Shown here: positions 10,620-22,540 of the stretch, piece after piece | Layout: each line of letters opens with the position of its first letter | Numbering within the stretch: position 1 is the first letter of the stretch | Source: Ichthyophis bannanicus | Taxonomy: Eukaryota; Chordata; Amphibia; Gymnophiona; Ichthyophiidae | Length of the DNA: 64,000 nt | Direction of reading: 5' to 3' | NCBI GenBank assembly: GCA_033557465.1 | Contig: CM066033.1 | Coordinates: forward strand, 236,098,109 to 236,162,108 | Notes under the pieces: model-generated | Told to the model about the DNA's origin: nothing | What the model saw: only the letters and a program-made list of their open reading frames with translations | Databases searched by the model: none | Made by a program: the position numbers and the translations under genes

Positions 10620-12130
10620 TTTACTTCAGAGCCTCCAGAGGACTTACCTAGCTGCCCACTTTGCAATTTTCTTCATTGTTCCAGCTGGGAGAGTAGCCGC
10701 ATGTGCAAAGGCCGCATGGAGTGCAACCGGTATGTGCTTTGTAGCAGCAGCAGCAGCAGGACGCAGTTCTCTGATGTCGGACTGGGCCACAGCTGCCAAA
10801 ATCACAAAAAAATGCTTCCGAGGGACACGGGGGGGGGGGGGGGGGTAGATGCATCAGGGGGCTGACATATGCTGTGGCCTCTGGGAATGGCAGCAGCTTC
10901 ATGATTTTGGTGGCAACTGCCGCCACCTTGGATGATACCCTGCAAGCCTCTGGAGTAGTCAATACTGGTCCCCTGACCTTGCAATCCACAGTGGACTTTA
11001 AGTTGGGGAGGATGGCTGGGCACACCTGGGGGGGGGGGTCATGGGGTCCAGAGCTGTCCCCCTTTTCCCCAGAGTTTGTACTCCTCCTTCATCAGGCTGA
11101 TGGAGGGCATTGGAGAGGTCCAGCCCCCATGGGATAGGGGCAGATACTGGTTACCCGGTGGCAAGCCTCTGCACAGGGATTGCATAGAGGAGGAGCTCTG
11201 TTTCTGCTCAGTGGTCTCCCTGGAGTTGCCAGACTCTCTTGAGGGCCCAGAAGATCTCCTGAATCAGTTCCAGGAAGAACCAGAAGAGGGGGGGAGCCCC
11301 TGAGGGCTGAGGATCTAACAGCAGTTAGGATATTCCACTGGGATGAGGTCCCAGTGTTGATCAGATCTCCTTGGTGGTTCTCAGGATATAGTGGGGGACA
11401 CGGGGACGATGGAGGACCCACTAATGCCCCTAATGGAGGGTATCTATAAGCCCTCTCAGTACTTTCCAGTCCACACGGCGCTACAGGCCATGACTGAGTG
11501 GGAGCACTCCTGACACAGGGCTTAGAGTGGGGCATAGTATGGTCAGACATTACCCCATTCCACCAGAGGAAAAGGAGAAGCTGTGCCTACCCAAGGCAGA
11601 TGCATTGGTGACAACAGTTAACTGAAGACCACCATTCCAGTGGAGAGTGGTGCGGCCTTGAAGATCCTTAGGATCAGCACATGGAGGCACTGTTAAGTAG
11701 GCTTTCAAGGTATCGGTGCTGGGACTGCAGAGCTATCTGTAGGGCCTATGTGGCCCATGCCTGCCTCCAGTGATCGCAGGGGATGCGGTGCCCTCAAAGT
11801 TGGCACAGGCGGCTATCTTGGAGCTGGGGACTGCCTTTTTGGTGGATTTTATGTATGATTTATTGCGTGCCTCCGCTAAAGACTGTCACAGTGGTCGCTG
11901 CCCAGCAGCTTTTGTGATTGCACAATTGCTCTGCGCATGTGGCCTCTAAGACGCAGCTCATGAGGCTCCTCTTTGAAGGCAAGTTTCCCTATGGGGAGGA
12001 CTTGGAGAAGCTGGTAAAGTTGCTTGGCAAGTCCAAGGTGCCATGGCTGCCAGAAGACAAGCCCAAGGCCGGTTGAGGCAGTCCTGCATGAGGCTGTGGT
12101 AGAGAGTTTGGGGGTTTTCACTCTTCTTGG
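10620..12130 (+). pseudogene. DIRS lineage-B gag remnant (B2)
   Basis: Recognisable pieces are a Cys pair near 10655-10670 (CPLC, matching CPSC of B1), FSPEFVLLLHQ (about 11060-11095, matching FSPDFVLLLHK), and a degenerate KTTIPVE-like segment (about 11615-11650). The region around 11960-12060 matches LFGEDLEKLV…GGRLPEDKP of B1. It is interrupted by many stops and by a G run at 10830-10846. Confidence 0.7.
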
Positions 12131-12149
12131 GCAGCTAACTTCCTTTTGA

Positions 12150-13980
12150 GGAGTGCCAGAGTGCCTGAGGAGGTGCAGCCGGGACCCTGGGTGCAGCCAA
12201 GCCCTTGCAATGAAGGTTTGGGAGTCCTGGTTGGGGGTACAGCTAATGGGCAGTCATCAGTGGAGCTTCCTTCCCACATGGGCCCAGATAACATCCGGCG
12301 CTTGGGTCTTGGAGGTCATTTTTGAGGGCTATGCTCCTGAATTTGCCTGGTTTCTAGTGGAGCAGTTTGTTCTCCCCATGTGGGATAACCCGAAAAGCTT
12401 GGGCAGTGGGAGAAATGCTTGAGCGCCTCTTACAGCTGGAGGCTGTATTCCCAGTGCTTTTGGAAGATATTCCATTTACGTTTTTGGTGCCCAAGAAGGA
12501 GGGGTTCATGGTGCCCTGAGAGTTCCACGGTTCTGCATGGAAACATTGCACTCAGTAATCGTGGCAGTGTGCCAGGGTGTGTTTCTTACCTCCTTGGACT
12601 TCGCCAAGGCATACATGCACATTCTAGTCAGATCGGAGCATCAGTATTTTCTTCACTTTACGATGCCCAGAGGGCATTTTCCATTTCAGGTGCTGCCGTT
12701 TGGCCTTGCCATGGCTCCACAAGTGTTTTACAAAGGTTATGGTAGCGCTCCTTTGCAAATGGGGCATGCTGGTTGAATTGGAGAAGTTCTTCGAAGAGGG
12801 CCAGTGCTCAATGGCCTGGTGGTCTGTTGCTTACAGGAGCCTGGCTGGGCAGCGAACTTCGCCAAGAGCTAGCTGCAACCGTTGCAGATTTTGGAGTACT
12901 TGGGAGCCCAGTTCAATACCTGCGTGGGGCATGGTTTATCTCCTGGATGGCCGGATCTTGAAGCTTCAGGCCCAGGTGCGTGGCCTGTGCAGGGTCCTGT
13001 GTCCTCAGGCATGGGATTTACAGGTCCTGGCCTCAATGGTGGCATCTCTGGAGCTTGTTCCTTGGGCTCAGCTTTGTATGAGGACTCTGCAAGCACACCT
13101 GCTCTCCCATTGGTCCCCTCTGGTGCAATCCATGGAAGTCTGCCTCCTGCTGTCTGGGGCAGGCTGGGCGAGCTTGTGCTGGCGGCTTGATTCAGCCAGC
13201 CTGGAGGTTGGGATGCCCCCGGAAGTCCTGGACTGGATGATGGCCACCATGGATGCAAGCCTGTCTGGTTGGGGCACTTACTGTCTGTCGCCAAAAAGAG
13301 GCAGTTGCCCATAAATAATTTGGAGACGAGAGCAGTGCACTTGGCCTTAGAAGTCTTCCTGCCCTGGATCCAGGAGACAGCAGTGCAAGTGCTCTGACAA
13401 TGCCACCACAGTGGCCTACATCAATCAGCAGAGTGGCATGAAGAGCTCACTGATGGCAGCAGAAGCAATACCACTCCTACAGTGGGTGGAGGTCCACCTG
13501 CGAGCACACTCGGCAGCGCATGTTGCCAGAGCAACAAACATCCAGGTGGACTACTTGAATTGTCATACCCTGATCTGGGAGAGTGGCCTCTCTTGGAGGC
13601 AGTGTTCCAGTCGCTGGTGGAGCAATGGGGACGGTTGGCAATGGACTTGATGGCATGTGCAGCAAATGCAGAGGCATCGCTGTTTTTCAGTCGCTGCAGG
13701 TCTCCGATGTCAGAGGGCCTCAACGCGTTGGTGCAGCCATGGCCTCAGGTGGTGCTGCTGTATGTCTTCCTGCCTTGGCCCCTTATAAGGCTTGTGTTGC
13801 AGCGCATAGAGTTGCAACATGGTCAGATAGTGCTGGATTGGCCCTGCCAGCCCTGGTACACGGATCTGGTGAAGCTCTTAGTGGAGGAGTCCTTCTACCT
13901 GCTGTTGGTCTTGGACCTTCTGATGCAGGGGCCATTGTGCATGCTGGTGGGTCGATTCTTGCTTACATTTTGGGCCTGGA
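12150..13980 (+). pseudogene. DIRS RT/RNase H/methylase-like remnant (B2)
   Basis: Pieces matching B1/B3 are METLHSVIVAVCQGVFLTSLDFAKAYMHI (about 12537-12625), FQVLPFGLAMAPQVF (about 12685-12730), the RNase H start MDASLSGWG (about 13249-13275) and ATTVAYINQQSG (about 13400-13435). The methylase-like tail runs over about 13640-13880 (MDLMACAANAEASLFFSR). The YLDD segment has been lost or shifted out of frame after about 12735. It is non-functional. Confidence 0.8.
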
Positions 13981-14790
13981 AAGGGCTCAGCTGAGGTGCC
14001 GTGGCTATTCTGCTTAGGTGATTGACATCCTCTTGCAGGTCTGCCAAGGTTCTTCCTCTTTGACATATGTGCGTTTTTGGCGGCTTTTTGAGGCTTGTTG
14101 TGAAGGGAATGGGGTATACCCCTTTAGGGCACCCTTGTTGGTTATTTTGGCCTTTTTGCAAGCCGGGCTGGAAAAGGTGTTTTTTCTGATGGCGATTTGT
14201 TCGGCCCATCAGGTCTCGGAACTGCAGGCTCTCTTATAGGGAGTCTTACCTCGTGTTGTCCAAAAACAAGGTGGTCTTAATAATGGTGCCGTCCTTTTTT
14301 TGCCTAAAGTGGTGTCACAATTTCGCCTCAACCAAGTTGTGGCCCTGCCTTCCTTTTCCGGTTGGTGGGATTCACTGGAGGCCTCTTGTTTGCAGAAGCT
14401 GGATGTGCATCGGGTCTTGAAAAGGTACCTGGCAGTAACGCAGCCCTTATGCGGTTCAGAGAGACTTCTCATTCTCTTCGGTGGGCCCCGGAATGGGAAA
14501 GCGGCCTCCAAGGCCTCCTCACCCATTGGATATGGGAAGCTATTAGCTCAGTGTATCTGTTGAAGGGCCAGCAGACACCAGCAGGCCTCTGTGCCCATTT
14601 GACAAGGGCCCAGTCGTCTCTTGAGCCGAAGTGGGGAGGGTTCCCCCTCTGAACATCTGTCAAGTGGCCACCTGGTCGTCGCTTTATTCCTTTGTGAAGC
14701 ATTACTGCCTAGACGTGCAGGCGAGGCAGGATGTCGACTTTAGGGAAAGGGTGTTGAGTGCCGGTCTTGCGGTTCCCTCCCTACGTTAGT
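13950..14790 (+). pseudogene. DIRS tyrosine recombinase remnant (B2), internally deleted
   Basis: It begins GSILAYILGLERAQL (about 13953-13995), as B1 and B3 do. At about 14177 LQAGLEKV joins directly to FFLMAICSAHQVSELQALL, whereas B1 has about 85 residues between those points, so about 250 bp are deleted. The catalytic arginine of SARRVSELQ reads H here (SAHQVSELQ). The C-terminal VATWSSLYSFVKHYCLD (about 14660-14715) keeps the tyrosine. It is inactive. Confidence 0.8.
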
Positions 14791-14804
14791 AATGCTTTGC
14801 TTCA

Positions 14805-14910
14805 ACCCACTTATCTGGGCAGGACTGGAGGGACTCTCTTGAAAGTGAAAAAAGGCCTTACTTGCTAATTTTCATTCCTTTAGTCCCTCCAGTTCAGTCC
14901 AGGACCCTCC
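14805..14910. repeat. Internal complementary region of B2
   Basis: The left half (…actggagggactctcttgaaag) is complementary to the left end at 10213. The right half (ccttacttgctaattttc) is complementary to the right end near 15450-15466 (gaaaattagcaggtaagg). This is the DIRS template for joining the cDNA ends. Confidence 0.75.
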
Positions 14911-15673
14911 CTGGAAAATTCAGTCTCTTGGTGTGTGTCAGTCGTGTTTTTGCTAGAGAGTTTCCCATATGAGTTGGCGCACTATTGTGGCTGGATCCGC
15001 AAGTTTCGTTTTCCGGGTGGTAAGTTGATAGTGCACAGCCAACATTCATGAGAAAATAACACAGTAGAGAGGGGGGAAACACCTATCTCCTTCCCCCCCC
15101 CCCCCCCCCAAAACAAAGAAAAAATAATGTTCCTTGGAAAGAACAAGTGCAGAATTGAAGGTGGACAGTGTCCTATTTTTTTTTTTTTTTTTTTTTTTAA
15201 GGCATCTGCTAGGTGGTCTTGTGCTGCACATTTGGGGCTTCATTTAAGGAGCTTGTAGCTGGCAGAGTATGGAAGTCTTAGGGGCTCGATTTCCCGTCTC
15301 TGCTTTGTGAGTGTCAAATACTGGCTCAAATCAGTGGGCACGGGCTATTTGTACTGAGCTGAAAGCTTGTGTTTCTCAGTCTCCACCTGCTGGTTGGTGA
15401 GCATAACCCACTTGTCTGGACTAGACTGGAGAGACTGCAGGAAAGAAAATTAGCAGGTAAGGTTTAATTTCAACATTAGCATAAAGCATGCTATAAGGCC
15501 TGGTTCATAGTATCCCATGCTTGGTGGAGCTGGGGTTGAGCACACTGTTATCCCATGCCCTCTGTTCAAGGCCACTGCAGGCTGATCCCTATGAGTTTAT
15601 TGGTTGCAGGAAGAGGAAGGTGGATGAAAGCGAAATGAAATGTTTGACTTGGATGGTTCATGGTAAAGCCTTG

Positions 15674-15807
15674 TTCCTTATCGTCACTCCAGTCCAGTCC
15701 CTTACTTCTGGGTTGCGCAACCCTTCCAGCAGCTTGGAGGCTGAGCCCAACCTTTTTGGGGGATGGAGCGGTATAAATACCACTAGGACCACCCCCAGGC
15801 ACCAGTA
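15674..15807 (+). repeat. Left ITR of B1
   Basis: This is the inverted counterpart of 21592-21733. The first ~16 bp (ttccttatcgtcactc) are specific to the left end and reappear complemented in the ICR. Confidence 0.9.
15772..15778 (+). promoter_or_regulatory. TATA-box-like motif in the B1 left ITR
   Basis: TATAAAT lies within the ITR about 950 bp before the gag start. The inverted copy is in the right ITR (about 21612-21620), and a diverged copy lies in the inverted fragment near 24450. It may be a core promoter for the element; this is inferred from the motif only. Confidence 0.35.
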
Positions 15808-16718
15808 TTCTCAGCCTCCAAGCAGCTGGAGGGTTCCGTAAGCCTAGGGCTTACTGGAGTCTCCTTTTTATTTCCTTTTTTTAGTCAAATTTACATTTAC
15901 TTTCTTTATTAATTCTTCATCAATTCTTTGTTTGATTTTTAGCAGGCCTGTGCCTTTAAATTTGCTTGCTCTCTCCTCCCTCCCTCCCCCCCCCCCCCCT
16001 GACTGACCGGGCCGGGGATCGGAGGTGGTTTCCCTGCAAGCAGCAGTGGGGAAGATCGCGTAAAGCTCCTCTGCTGCTTATCCGGCCGGCTCCTGCTCAA
16101 TTCTCTCTTTTCAGCCCTGCCTTGCCTCGCGCCGAAGCCCTCAGGTGGCTGAGCGCTAGAGGCAACACCGCGTGTTCAAGCTCCCCGCAGGCCCCGTCCC
16201 GGAGCAGAGGGACGCAGGGTTGAGCTCCGGTGGCCGCGCTTCCAGCGGGAGGCTGTTTGAAGCGGCGGTCCCGGCTCTAAGGCAATCGCGGGGTCCATCC
16301 CTCTTTCGGCAGGCAGAAGGAAGATCGGGGCTAGGCAGACTCGCGACTCCCGTTTTCGGCTCCACGTGGTGAGGCCTACCACGTGTAGAGCCAACGGTGG
16401 CAGTTCGCGGATTCGGGCCTTTCATCAGCAAAGCTTCAAAATCGCAAGTACTGGGCATTGCCTTAAGGGATAGTCTAAAGACGATTTTAATGTTTCTTTG
16501 ATTAATTTAATAGTTTTAATGTGACTTGTTGTTTTTACATTTATTTGTTTTGATTCTAAGTTCAAGATTTAATGAGAAAATTATAATTCAAATAGTGGAG
16601 AGAGCACATATATTTGTATTAAAGGAACGGTTTAACTCTCCCCCTGCCTAGACCCAGTGTTTCAGCCCCGAGGTTCAGGAGGGCCTACGGTACCCCCCCC
16701 CCCCCGCCCTCCAAGCTC

Positions 16719-17995
16719 ATGGCGACCAAGCCTAGGTGTCCATCCTGTGGCACCCGGCGGGGTACCTCCTCGGAGACAGGGATCTGCAGGGGTTGTGCTG
16801 CAGTGACTGCCTCCGTGGAGCAAGAAATCAACTTGGCCATGTCACAAGCTTCCCAGGGCTCCGAAGACCCCCTACAAGGGGAAGGGGGTTCCCAGCTACC
16901 TCCTTCTACGTCCTCGGATTTATCCACCCCTTCCCTGCCCCCCATCTCCTGTCCTACCGGGGGAGAGGAATCCGGGGACTTTTTCTCCCCAGACTTCGTA
17001 CTGTTACTACACAAGGCCTATTGCTTACGGAAGCAGGGCTTGGGGCCAGGGGATTCTGGATCGGCAGCAGAGGTCAAATCGACCAGGCCCACGAGAGTAG
17101 GCAATGCAGAGCCAGGAATCCCGCCTAAGCGCCCCCGGCTGAGCTCCGAAGAACCTCCCCCATCCCTCTCACAGGATTTCCCTGAGGGAGAGACCTCCGA
17201 CAGGGAGTTCGATGAAGAAGAGGAGGAGCTTGAAGAAGGGGAGATCCCTGAGGAAGATCATTCACGTGTAATCAGGATCTTTCGTCGGGAGGAACTCCCG
17301 GCACTGATTAATGAATCCCGGAAACTTCTCAATGTTGCCTCGGACATGCCGGCAGAGGAGGAGGCGTTGGAAGATCCTCTAATCCAGGCCATCAGGAGAT
17401 CACAGAAAGTTTTCCCTGTCCACAGAGTGGTGCGTCAGATGATCCAGGAGGAATGGGATCAACCAGAGTCAAGCCTAAGGGGAGTCCGATCATGACCCGC
17501 CTATATCCGCTCCCAGAGTCGGATAAAGAGCTGCTGAAGTCCCCCAGGGTGGATGCGGCGGTATCAGCTGTTACGAAGAAGACTACTATCCCAGTCGAGG
17601 GCAGCACAGCCCTACGAGATTCTCAAGACAGGAAATTGGATACACTTTTAAAACAAGCCTTTGATATTAGCGCTCTGGCATTGCAGGCCTCCGTCTCAGG
17701 GGCCTGGGTAGCTCGGGCCTGCTTAAGATGGTCACAACAGCTTCAATCAGCAGAGAGCTCCGTGGAAGAGGCGCAGGCCAACGCTTCTAGACTAGAATCA
17801 GGAGCGGCCTACTTGGCGGATAGCCAGTATGACCTCATCAGAAGCCTGGCCAAGAACATGGCATCGGTTGTGGCGGCTAGGCGTTATCTCTGGCTACGGA
17901 ATTGGGCCGCCGATGCCTCCTCCAAGTCACGCCTCAGTCGCCTCCCATTTAAAGGAAAGCTGTTATTTGGGGAGGACTTAGAAAAGCTAGTATAG
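16719..17995 (+). pseudogene. DIRS lineage-B gag (B1), one frameshift plus one nonsense
   Basis: ATG 16719 opens a gag with an N-terminal zinc-like motif (CPSCGTRRG…GICRGC), a SPDFVLLLHKAYCLRKQ segment, an acidic stretch (FDEEEEELEEGEIPEEDHS) and RREELPALINES. The frame breaks near 17490: the inverted fragment at 22738-24585 reads GVRSMARLYPL where B1 reads GVRS then stop. It continues in the next frame through VDAAVSAVTKKTTIPVEGS to FGEDLEKLV, where a TAG (17993) stands for the lysine found in B3. The residues beyond would be basic (about 18000-18230). The role is presumed structural/nucleic-acid binding. Confidence 0.85.
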
Positions 17996-18170
17996 GACCT
18001 GGGCGAACCTAAGGGAGGCAGGCTCCCGGAAGACAGACCGAAGCAAGGGCGTCCCCTGGCCCCGGCACGTAACCAATCAAGGGAACTCCGGAGGTTTCGC
18101 CCACCCAGGTCTAACCCCTTCCCCAGGGGCCGCTTTCCCTCAAGGGGTCAAGGTTTTAGAGGGTTTCGAG

Positions 18171-20133
18171 GTGCAGGGGGAGGCTTCGCCGCCCCTTCCT
18201 CCTCATCGGCCTCTAGAAGACAGCAATGAGACAACGGGGGTCCAGGGGGCCGGACTGCCAGTCGGCGGCCGCTTAAGGCAGTTTCTTCCCGCCTGGTCCC
18301 GGGTTACATCCGATCAATGGGTCCTAGAGGTGATCAGAGAGGGCTACGCTCTCGAATTCGAAAAACAAATACCGCCAGCCTTCGTTCTGTCTCCCTGCGG
18401 TTTCCCTGCAAGGAGCGCGGCGATAGAGGCAACTCTCGCCCGACTAATAGCTCTCGGGGCCGTGGTCCCGGTCCCACCGGACCAGTACGGCTCGGGTCGG
18501 TACTCTATCTACTTCGTGGTCCCAAAGAAAGAAGGGTCCCTTCGCACGATACTGGATCTAAAGCAGGTCAATCGCTGCCTCAGAGTACCTCACTTCTGGA
18601 TGGAGACCCTACGTTCAGTCATAGCAGCCGTAAGGGACAGGGAGTTCCTGACGTCCCTAGATCTGACAGAAGCCTACTTGCACATACCAGTCTGAAAGTC
18701 TCATCAACGTTTCCTGAGATTCGCTGTACACACAGGTCACTATCAATTCCAGGCTCTACCTTTCGGTCTAGCTACGGCCCCAAGAACCTTTACCAAAGTG
18801 ATGGTGGTAGTGGCGGCTTCCCTACGGAAAGAGGGAATACTAGTGCACCCTTACCTGGACGATTGGTTAATCCGGGCAAAGTCGGAAGAGGAGAGTTGCT
18901 CGGCAACGGCCAGAGTAGTCCAAGTTCTAGAGGAGCTGGGGTGGATCATCAACCGAGCAAAAAGCAGGATGACCCCCTCCCAGGAAATCGAATACCTCGG
19001 AGCAAGGTTCGACACCAACAAAGGCAGAGTCTTTCTGTCACATACAAGATCAAGAGACCTAAGGCTCCTAGTCACACAGTTTCTGCACAGAAGGAACCCC
19101 TCAGTGTGGCATTATCTTCAGCTCCTGGGAACCATGGCCGCGGCGATAGAGGTAGTTCCATGGGCCAGGGCCCATATGCGGCCTCTGCAGCGGGCCCTGT
19201 TGCGGCGTTGGTCCCCTCAGCATCATCCATTGTCAATGCAGTTACCCTGTGCTCCACGGACAAAGCAGGCACTACACTGGTGGAGGAGCCCCAGAAATCT
19301 GGACCGCGGGATGCCTCTCGAACCTCCTCAGTGGTTACTATTAACGACGGATGCCAGTATCAGGCTGGGGTGCACAATGCGAGGGCCAGTTTGTCCAGGG
19401 TCGCTGGACACCGTTGGAAGCTCAATGGCCCATCAACAGGCTGGAACTACGGGCCGTCGTCCTAGCCCTCAAGGCTCTCGAGACCTTAGTGTGGAAAAGA
19501 GCAATTCGCATCATCTCCGACAACGTCACAACAGTGGCATACATCAATCACCAGGGCGACACCAGCAGTCCCGCCCTAGAGAAGGAGGCGGACACCCTGT
19601 TCCGCTGGGCCGAGGTTCGGTTGGAAGCACTCTCAGCTCAGCACGTGGCCGGCACGGACAACGTCACGGCAGATTACCTCAGCAGATGCAAGATAGACCA
19701 AGGAGAGTGGGAGCTGGACCAGGGGACCTTCGACCAAATAGTTGCCTGGTGGGGTCTTCCGATCATGGATCTCATGGCACTATTCGAGTCCGCCAAGGTA
19801 GCTCGCTTCTTCAGCCGAAGAAGGGAAAGAATGTCCGAAGGACTGGATGCCCTGTCCCAGAAGTGGCCGTCGGAAGGGCTCCTCTATGTGTTTCCCCCCT
19901 GGGTTCTAATCGGGAAGGTCCTCCAGCGAGTGGAGGCTCACCGGGGATTGATAATTCTCATAGCACCGGATTGGCCACGCCGTCCCTGGTATGCGGATCT
20001 GATGAGGCTACTCGCCGATCAGCCTTGGCGTCTCCCCTACAAAAGAGACCTCCTGAGGCAAGGGCCGGTTCTAATGCCTCACGTGGATCGATTCTCGCTT
20101 ATGGCCTGGCTATTGAAAGGGCACAGCTCCTGA
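18171..20133 (+). pseudogene. DIRS RT/RNase H/methylase-like polyprotein (B1), two lesions
   Basis: RT motifs in order are VLEVIREGY, GRYSIYFVVPKK, SLDLTEAYLHIPV, FQALPFGLATAPRTF and YLDD (18852-18863). A TGA near 18694 replaces the arginine of B3 (VPIRASHQR). After LLLTTDAS (about 19345) the frame shifts by one, and the RNase H continues (GWGAQCEG, LELRAVVLALKAL, IISDNVTTVAYI). The DIRS methylase-like domain (IMDLMALFESAKVARFFSRRRERM, LLYVFPPWVLIGKVL, PDWPRRPWYADL) follows to the stop at 20133. With the two lesions discounted the protein would be full length. It overlaps the YR frame, as in other DIRS elements. Confidence 0.87.
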
Positions 20134-21170
20134 AGCGGGGCTACTCAGGAGCGGTAATCTCGACGCTGCTGAAGGCGAGGAAGCGCTCAACATGTCTCTC
20201 CTACGGCAGAGTTTGGCGCATCTTCGAAGCAGGGTGTGCGGAGCACCGGAGGAACCCTCTTTTGGCCTCGGTCCCTGAGGTCTTGGAGTTCTTGCAGGCA
20301 GGTTTTGACAAGGGTCTAGCGCCCAGTTCCCTAAGGGTCCAGCTAGCTGCCATCGCCTGCTATAGGGGGAAGGTCGGCAGGAAGTCCCTAGGGGCCCACT
20401 CGGATGTTTCCAGGTTCCTTACAGCCGTGAAACGATGGCGTCCTCAACGAAGGTCGATCATCCCCCCCTGGGACCTTAACCTAGTATTAAATGCCTTGGT
20501 CGGGGAACCCTTTGAGCCAGTTAAGAGAGCCTCCTTAAAGGATCTAACCTTGAAGACAGTCTTTCTGATCGCTATATTCTCGGCCAGGCGGGTCTCAGAA
20601 CTCCAAGCGCTTTCCTCTCAGCCACCCTTTCTATCCTTCCTCAAGGACAAGGTGGTTCTAAGGACGGTGCCTTCCTTCTTTCCTAAGGTTATTTCTCCCT
20701 TTCATGTTAACCAGGTAGTTACTCTCCCGTCCTTCCCGGCCGAGAGGTTAGAAGGAGGGGAGAACAAGCTTCGCTTACTGGACGTTCAGAGGGCTTTGAA
20801 ACGTTACCTCTCCCGTACAGCTTCCTTTCGGAAATCTGAACGCCTTTTCATTCAGTTCGGGGGTCCGCACAAAGGGGAAGCGGCCGCCAAGGCCACCATC
20901 TCCAGATGGATTAGAGAGGCTATTGCCTCCGCCTATATCCTGAAAGGGAAACAGGTGACAGGGGGCCTGCGGGCGCACTCAACCCGGGCTCAGGCTACCT
21001 CTTGGGCAGAATTTAGCCTAGTTCCCCTGCTGGATATTTGTAGGGCAGCGACCTGGTCCTCCCTCCATACCTTTACCAAGCACTACAGGCTGGACGTACA
21101 GAGTTCAGCGGACGCTCGGTTTGGTCTTGCGGTTCTTCAGTCCGGTATGTCGGACCCCACCCAGGGTTGA
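20088..21170 (+). CDS. DIRS tyrosine recombinase domain (B1)
   Basis: This open segment of about 360 residues begins SILAYGLAIERAQLLKRGYS. A core-binding-like N-terminal part (RVQLAAIACYRGK) precedes the catalytic arginine in IFSARRVSELQAL (about 20578-20615), HSTRAQATSWAE (H-x-x-R, about 20978), ICRAATWSSLHTF and the probable nucleophile tyrosine in TKHYRLD (about 21080). This is the lambda-integrase fold used by DIRS elements to insert circular cDNA. The frame remains open far upstream, but that part merges with RT because of the RT frameshift, so the true start is unclear. No lesion was seen in the YR domain. Confidence 0.85.
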   Translation, partial: SILAYGLAIERAQLLKRGYSGAVISTLLKARKRSTCLSYGRVWRIFEAGCAEHRRNPLLASVPEVLEFLQAGFDKGLAPSSLRVQLAAIACYRGKVGRKSLGAHSDVSRFLTAVKRWRPQRRSIIPPWDLNLVLNALVGEPFEPVKRASLKDLTLKTVFLIAIFSARRVSELQALSSQPPFLSFLKDKVVLRTVPSFFPKVISPFHVNQVVTLPSFPAERLEGGENKLRLLDVQRALKRYLSRTASFRKSERLFIQFGGPHKGEAAAKATISRWIREAIASAYILKGKQVTGGLRAHSTRAQATSWAEFSLVPLLDICRAATWSSLHTFTKHYRLDVQSSADARFGLAVLQSGMSDPTQG

Positions 21171-21179
21171 ACTGCTCTG

Positions 21180-21292
21180 CTACATCCCAGAAGTAAGGGA
21201 CTGGACTGGAGTGACGATAAGGAAGAATCAATTAGATCTTACCTGCTAATTGGTGTTCCTGAAGGAACGACAGTCCAGTCCCTGGTCCCGCC
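21180..21292. repeat. Internal complementary region of B1
   Basis: ggagtgacgataaggaa is complementary to the left end (15674) and is followed without gap by gaatcaattagatcttacc, the complement of the right end (21749). Each half continues into the ITR sequence. Confidence 0.9.
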
Positions 21293-21457
21293 CGGTTCTC
21301 CGACATCTGTTAAGGCCTATTAGACCTGTTAGTCAGGGCCGGAGCGGAGGGCCGAGCGTGAGGCAGGTGCTGGGGCGAGGGGCCCAAGGGAAGGACGGCA
21401 TGGACAAACGCAAGTTAACCACCTCCCTTCGTGGTCCTCCCTCTCCTACTCCTAATT

Positions 21458-21493
<36 letters not shown>

Positions 21494-21591
21494 CAAGTTG
21501 TTAGTTATAAGTAGGGGTTTGCCTTTCGGGGTGTATTTACGTAGGTCTTTAGGGGAAGTTTTTTAAGTCTGCTTTTTCATTCGATTACTGG

Positions 21592-21749
21592 TGCCTGGGG
21601 GTGGTCCTAGTGGTATTTATACCGCTCCATCCCCCAAAAAGGTTGGGCTCAGCCTCCAAGCTGCTGGAAGGGTTGCGCAACCCAGAAGTAAGGGACTGGA
21701 CTGTCGTTCCTTCAGGAACACCAATTAGCAGGTAAGATCTAATTGATTC
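21592..21749 (-). repeat. Right ITR of B1 with terminal extension
   Basis: It is inverted relative to 15690-15807 and followed by a right-end-specific extension (tcgttccttcaggaac…aattagcaggtaagatct). A 30-bp A run lies upstream at about 21461-21490. Confidence 0.88.
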
Positions 21750-22540
21750 ATCTGTGATGGCATATTCTCAACCGGGCTCATCCATGATGGGTAGAAAATG
21801 AGAATCACTTTCCAGACATCCATGCTTAGATTTTGAAGTGATTGCTGATAAACCACAACATAATGCACCAAAAATTAAAAAGCGCTTTATTGGTGTAAAC
21901 ACTGGAAAAAACATCATTTCCCCTAAAACGCTCCTCTCATGGTCTGTCTTGCATCTTCCACTTATTTTTTGCATCTTTTCAGTGCCAACAGCTCCTAAGT
22001 GACACACTTTCATATTTGATGCCAGCAGAAAAGGTACTCGACATTAGTACCTGTGTTGCAAAAAACCCAGATTTTGTACCCTCAAAAAAAAGAAAAAACA
22101 AATTAGCTGGAAAATGTCTATCTAATTTACAGTCCTAAGAATAGAAGCTTTAATTATGACAAATCTAGGACAGTATTTGATGGCGGCGTGAATTTGCATT
22201 TAATGTTTTACATATTATTTTTCCTGTTTTCTTAGACTTGAATACTTTTCATAGTGAGGTGTGTTAGTTTCATTGTGCCAATGACTAACTTGCTTAGGCT
22301 GATCACTAGAAAGCCTGCCCATTGTGATAACAGAATGATGCTTAGCTCATGAAGACTGGCTTGAATTAGAGGGGTGGCTGCCTTCTTTATTTTTCAATGC
22401 AGTGAATTTACTGAAAAATTATAATAGTTGGAAATAATTTGGTGCTCTGAATATTGTCAGCAAAGTGCCATGTTTGCCTATGTTGCCTTGTGGTTGACAT
22501 TTTAGAAATCATACAGGATGATTTCTGTAGCTGTAGCTTT
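21750..22540. other. Intronic spacer, nothing recognised
   Basis: No known protein motif or repeat was recognised. It is AT-rich with short chance ORFs on both strands. Confidence 0.5.

Larger units (their letters stand above)
10213..15466 (+). mobile_element. DIRS-type element B2, decayed full-length copy
   Basis: Inverted repeats link 10221-10355 (gtccagacaagtgggttatg…ctgagaaacacaggct) with 15330-15425 (…agcttgtgtttctcag, gagcataacccacttgtctgg). Between them lie gag, RT/RNase H and YR remnants in DIRS order, and an ICR near 14805-14910. Proteins resemble B1 and B3. Numerous stops, frameshifts and at least one large deletion in YR mark it as old. Ends were placed by matching the ICR halves to the termini. 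Confidence 0.85.
15674..21749 (+). mobile_element. DIRS-type element B1, full-length, few lesions
   Basis: This is a 6.1-kb element with gag, RT/RNase H/methylase-like and YR frames, an ICR (21180-21292) and ITRs (15690-15807 against 21592-21706) that look identical over about 115 bp. The ends were set by the ICR: left start ttccttatcg, right end aattgattc. Identical ITRs imply a young insertion. Coding damage seen is a gag frameshift near 17490 and stop at 17993, and an RT stop near 18694 and frameshift near 19350. The YR domain is open. Confidence 0.92.
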